Assembly: GCA_947177445.1 (NCBI GenBank)
Contig: CAMWUL010000005.1
Location: 1 to 64,000, forward strand
Source of the DNA: an uncultured Lachnospiraceae bacterium
Lineage (GTDB): Bacteria > Bacillota > Clostridia > Lachnospirales > Lachnospiraceae
DNA length: 64,000 bases
Reading direction: 5' to 3'
Both the position numbers and the translations under genes were made by a program. The notes under the pieces are model-generated. The model ran no database searches and was not told the origin of the DNA. It saw only the letters and a list, made by a program, of their open reading frames with translations. Each line of letters opens with the position of its first letter. The first letter of the stretch is position 1. This document shows, piece after piece, positions 62,436 to 64,000 of the stretch.

Positions 62436-63203
62436 TCAGATAAACAGCTGATTTTCTTTTCTTGTGGAACAGGCCTTTTTAATTGCCAGTGCGGCGACGG
62501 AAACCATGGCTCCATTTACTTTGCGGGCCGACTGCGGGCAATGTACAACACAGCGCATACATGAAATACATTTGCCGCTGTCTGTAATTTTCGGATTTTC
62601 TTTGTTTATTGCCTGCGCGGGACACTGTTTGGCGCAAAGGCCGCAGCTGGTACAGCTATTGTTCGCCTTTGGAACTAAGCCGGCTCCGCCTGCCTTTTTA
62701 TAGGGGCGGTTTCCCGGAATTTGCGGTGCGGAAACAGCATTTAAGCTTCCGTTTATTTTATCTAAAATCTTCTTTGCAAAACAGTTCAGCTGGCTTATGT
62801 CATTATCGTCGGGCCGGCCCGCCGCATACTGGTGCATGATGGAATGCTCTGCGATGGCAGCGATGGCGGCGATTACCCTGAAACCGCTTTTTTCTGCTGC
62901 ATCCTTTAATTCAATCAGGGTATCTTCATATGCCCTGTTGCCATATACGCAGACAATGACACAGGGAGCTTGATCGGCGTGAATGTTTGAAATTCTCTGG
63001 ACGGCAAGACCTGGGACGCGTCCTCCATAAGAAGGAACCGCAATAATTGCAATATCCTCTTTCTCAATGTCAAGTGAGGAATAATCCGTTTGCGCATTGG
63101 ACAAATCAATTTTATTGACAGGCATTCCCCAGGCTTTTGTTATGATTTCTGCAACCTTTCCGGTTCCTCCGGTGGGGCTGAAAACAATTTGTGAGACTTT
63201 CAT
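62436..63203 (-). CDS. EFR1-type flavodoxin-ferredoxin fusion
   Basis: 255 residues. The N-terminal flavodoxin-like domain has the FMN loop FSPTGGTGKVAEI and AVPSYGGRVPG; the C terminus has two 4Fe-4S motifs, CTSCGLCAKQCP and CISCMRCVVHCP. Such EFR1-family proteins are electron carriers of anaerobes with unknown partners. ATG 63203 (MKVSQIVFSP) is the start; the 50-residue upstream extension of the track ORF is promoter sequence. Divergent from an Rrf2 regulator that very likely controls it. Confidence 0.9.
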   Translation of the reverse strand: MKVSQIVFSPTGGTGKVAEIITKAWGMPVNKIDLSNAQTDYSSLDIEKEDIAIIAVPSYGGRVPGLAVQRISNIHADQAPCVIVCVYGNRAYEDTLIELKDAAEKSGFRVIAAIAAIAEHSIMHQYAAGRPDDNDISQLNCFAKKILDKINGSLNAVSAPQIPGNRPYKKAGGAGLVPKANNSCTSCGLCAKQCPAQAINKENPKITDSGKCISCMRCVVHCPQSARKVNGAMVSVAALAIKKACSTRKENQLFI

Positions 63204-63229
63204 AGCTGTCTTCCATGTAATTTTTAAAT

Positions 63230-63259
63230 TTACACCATTATAGCAAGAGCGTGGTGTAA
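63230..63259. promoter_or_regulatory. Candidate Rrf2 operator TTACACCA...TGGTGTAA
   Basis: Perfect 8-bp inverted arms (63230-63237 and 63252-63259) overlap the -10 and directly follow the -35 of the EFR1 promoter. Further GTTACAC copies occur near 63290 and 63319, closer to the Rrf2 gene. This is a natural binding site set for a repressor. Confidence 0.6.
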
Positions 63260-63265
63260 TGTCAA
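63237..63265 (-). promoter_or_regulatory. Consensus promoter of the EFR1 gene
   Basis: On the minus strand TTGACA and TATAAT stand 17 bp apart, about 35 bp upstream of the EFR1 start, an exact sigma-A consensus. Confidence 0.85.
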
Positions 63266-63347
63266 GATTTACAGCAGTACATGTATATGTTACACTATTG
63301 CTGTTGTTACTTTTCACGTTACACTTGAAACGGAAAGGGGAGTTGTC

Positions 63348-63773
63348 ATGCATATCAGCACAAAATGTTCAATTGCCATTCATTGCCTGATTTTTATTTA
63401 TGAATATGGAGACAAGCGAAAGGTAACCAGCGACCTTTTAGCACTATCTACCGGAAGTAATCCTGTTACAATCCGAAATATTTTAAGCGCATTAAAAAAA
63501 GACGGCATTATATCTGTTAAATTTGGAACAGGCGGCGCAGCGCTGAGCTGTCCGTTAGACGAAATAACCTTATATCGCATATGCAGGGCCATAGAACCGG
63601 ATTTTGGCACTAAGCTGATCGGTGTCCACCCATTGCCCTCGCCGCTGTGCCCCATAGGAAAAAATATTCATAGTGTATTGGACTGCTCTTATCAGAAAAT
63701 CAGAAATGATTTATATAAAAGTTTAAGGAATATTACATTGAAAAATATTGTTTTCGATTATCATAACGTTTAA
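63348..63773 (+). CDS. Rrf2-family regulator
   Basis: 141 residues. The winged helix of Rrf2 proteins is clear: ISTKCSIAIHCLIFIYEY, then VTSDLLALSTGSNPVTIRNILSALKKDGIISVKFGTGGAAL. Rrf2 proteins often bind iron-sulfur clusters with three Cys in the C-terminal part; here only one Cys (PSPLCPIG) and a late one (VLDCSY) are seen there, so another signal may be used. RBS is GAAAGGGGAGTTGTC. Divergent from EFR1, its probable target. Confidence 0.9.
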   Translation: MHISTKCSIAIHCLIFIYEYGDKRKVTSDLLALSTGSNPVTIRNILSALKKDGIISVKFGTGGAALSCPLDEITLYRICRAIEPDFGTKLIGVHPLPSPLCPIGKNIHSVLDCSYQKIRNDLYKSLRNITLKNIVFDYHNV

Positions 63774-63789
63774 AATAGAGCTGTCAGAT

Positions 63790-63815
63790 CTTTCCGGTCA
63801 GGAAAGTTGTTTTAA
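63790..63815 (+). terminator. Short hairpin after Rrf2 gene
   Basis: CTTTCC and GGAAAG arms with a 5-base loop, followed by TTGTTTT, about 17 bp after the stop codon. Weak terminator candidate. Confidence 0.5.
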
Positions 63816-63836
63816 GAAAAATTACGGAGGAGAGTC

Positions 63837-64000
63837 ATGGACGTAAAGGAGTTGACAGAGCTGCTGGTGGAATCCAGCGAAAAATTTAACCGGGCCAGGT
63901 TTATTCCCTGGTGGGAGGGCAATCACAAAGATGCCACCTACCGGTATGACATGCTTGAGGAAAAAACCATAAAGGAGGCGGAAGAATGCCTGGCGGAATG
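63837..64000 (+). CDS. Partial gene at window edge, unknown
   Basis: ATG 63837 follows GGAGGAGAGTC. The 54 visible codons (MDVKELTELLVESSEKFNRA, RFIPWWEGNHKD, then an acidic helix) run open to the end of the window. The N-terminal fragment is too short for a family call. It begins about 60 bp after the Rrf2 gene, past a weak hairpin. Confidence 0.6.
   Translation, partial: MDVKELTELLVESSEKFNRARFIPWWEGNHKDATYRYDMLEEKTIKEAEECLAE

Noticed and set aside
63204-63353. 50-residue N-terminal extension of the EFR1 protein
   Set aside because: This stretch contains the consensus promoter and operator; the flavodoxin domain starts at MKVSQIVFSP.

Overview
The window comes from a Gram-positive, spore-forming anaerobe of the Lachnospiraceae type (Clostridia, gut commensal). 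The basis is gene content: spore maturation genes spmA/spmB, CotF-like coat proteins, a DUF6472 gene beside rsmI, RicT, strong AGGAGG ribosome sites, and a long beta-mannan utilisation locus of the kind known from Roseburia. No rRNA, tRNA, CRISPR array or complete insertion sequence was found.

Region 1 (about 1-9.6 kb) is a defence island. An AAA+-type ATPase (RdrA-like) and a large adenosine-deaminase-fold protein with an intact metal site (RdrB-like) form a RADAR-type anti-phage pair. They are preceded by an overlapping, translationally coupled TPR protein that is not one of the described RADAR accessory proteins (Csx27-like or SLATT membrane proteins). After rdrB lies a decayed AAA-ATPase-like/PD-(D/E)XK gene with a frameshift and a deletion of its nuclease core. 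Two near-identical copies of a 74-76 residue gene of unknown function bracket the whole block.

Region 2 (9.6-22.8 kb) is mostly chromosomal housekeeping. It holds an XRE regulator with a conspicuous palindrome, a DUF697-like membrane protein, ricT-trmN6-rsmI-DUF6472-lrgAB, a TetR-controlled ABC exporter with a textbook promoter, two small coat proteins, spmAB and an AraC regulator.

Region 3 (22.8-56.0 kb) is a large beta-mannan/galactomannan locus. Surface endo-acting enzymes (lipoprotein GH5 and CBM-GH26) would cut the polymer. Two binding-protein-dependent importers without their own ATPase would take up oligosaccharides. Inside the cell a double acetylesterase (CE2-like joined to CE17-like), a GH36 alpha-galactosidase, a second GH5, a cellobiose 2-epimerase, two GH130 phosphorylases and a GH2 enzyme would strip side groups and phosphorolyse the backbone. 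A LacI regulator sits in the middle. Between the two permease pairs lies a membrane module (NHL propeller-TPR protein, Yip1-like protein, DUF5696 protein) of unknown role.

Region 4 (56.0-64.0 kb) holds a hemerythrin-like protein, two GH13 alpha-glucan enzymes with an AraC regulator between them, a minimal kinase-like protein, and a divergent EFR1 flavodoxin-ferredoxin / Rrf2 regulator pair with a consensus promoter embedded in an inverted repeat. The last gene runs off the window.

The observations most worth following are the RADAR island with its TPR partner and flanking paralogues, the CE2-CE17 fusion esterase, and the NHL/Yip1/DUF5696 module. All family calls come from reading motifs and overall sequence; no database search was run.
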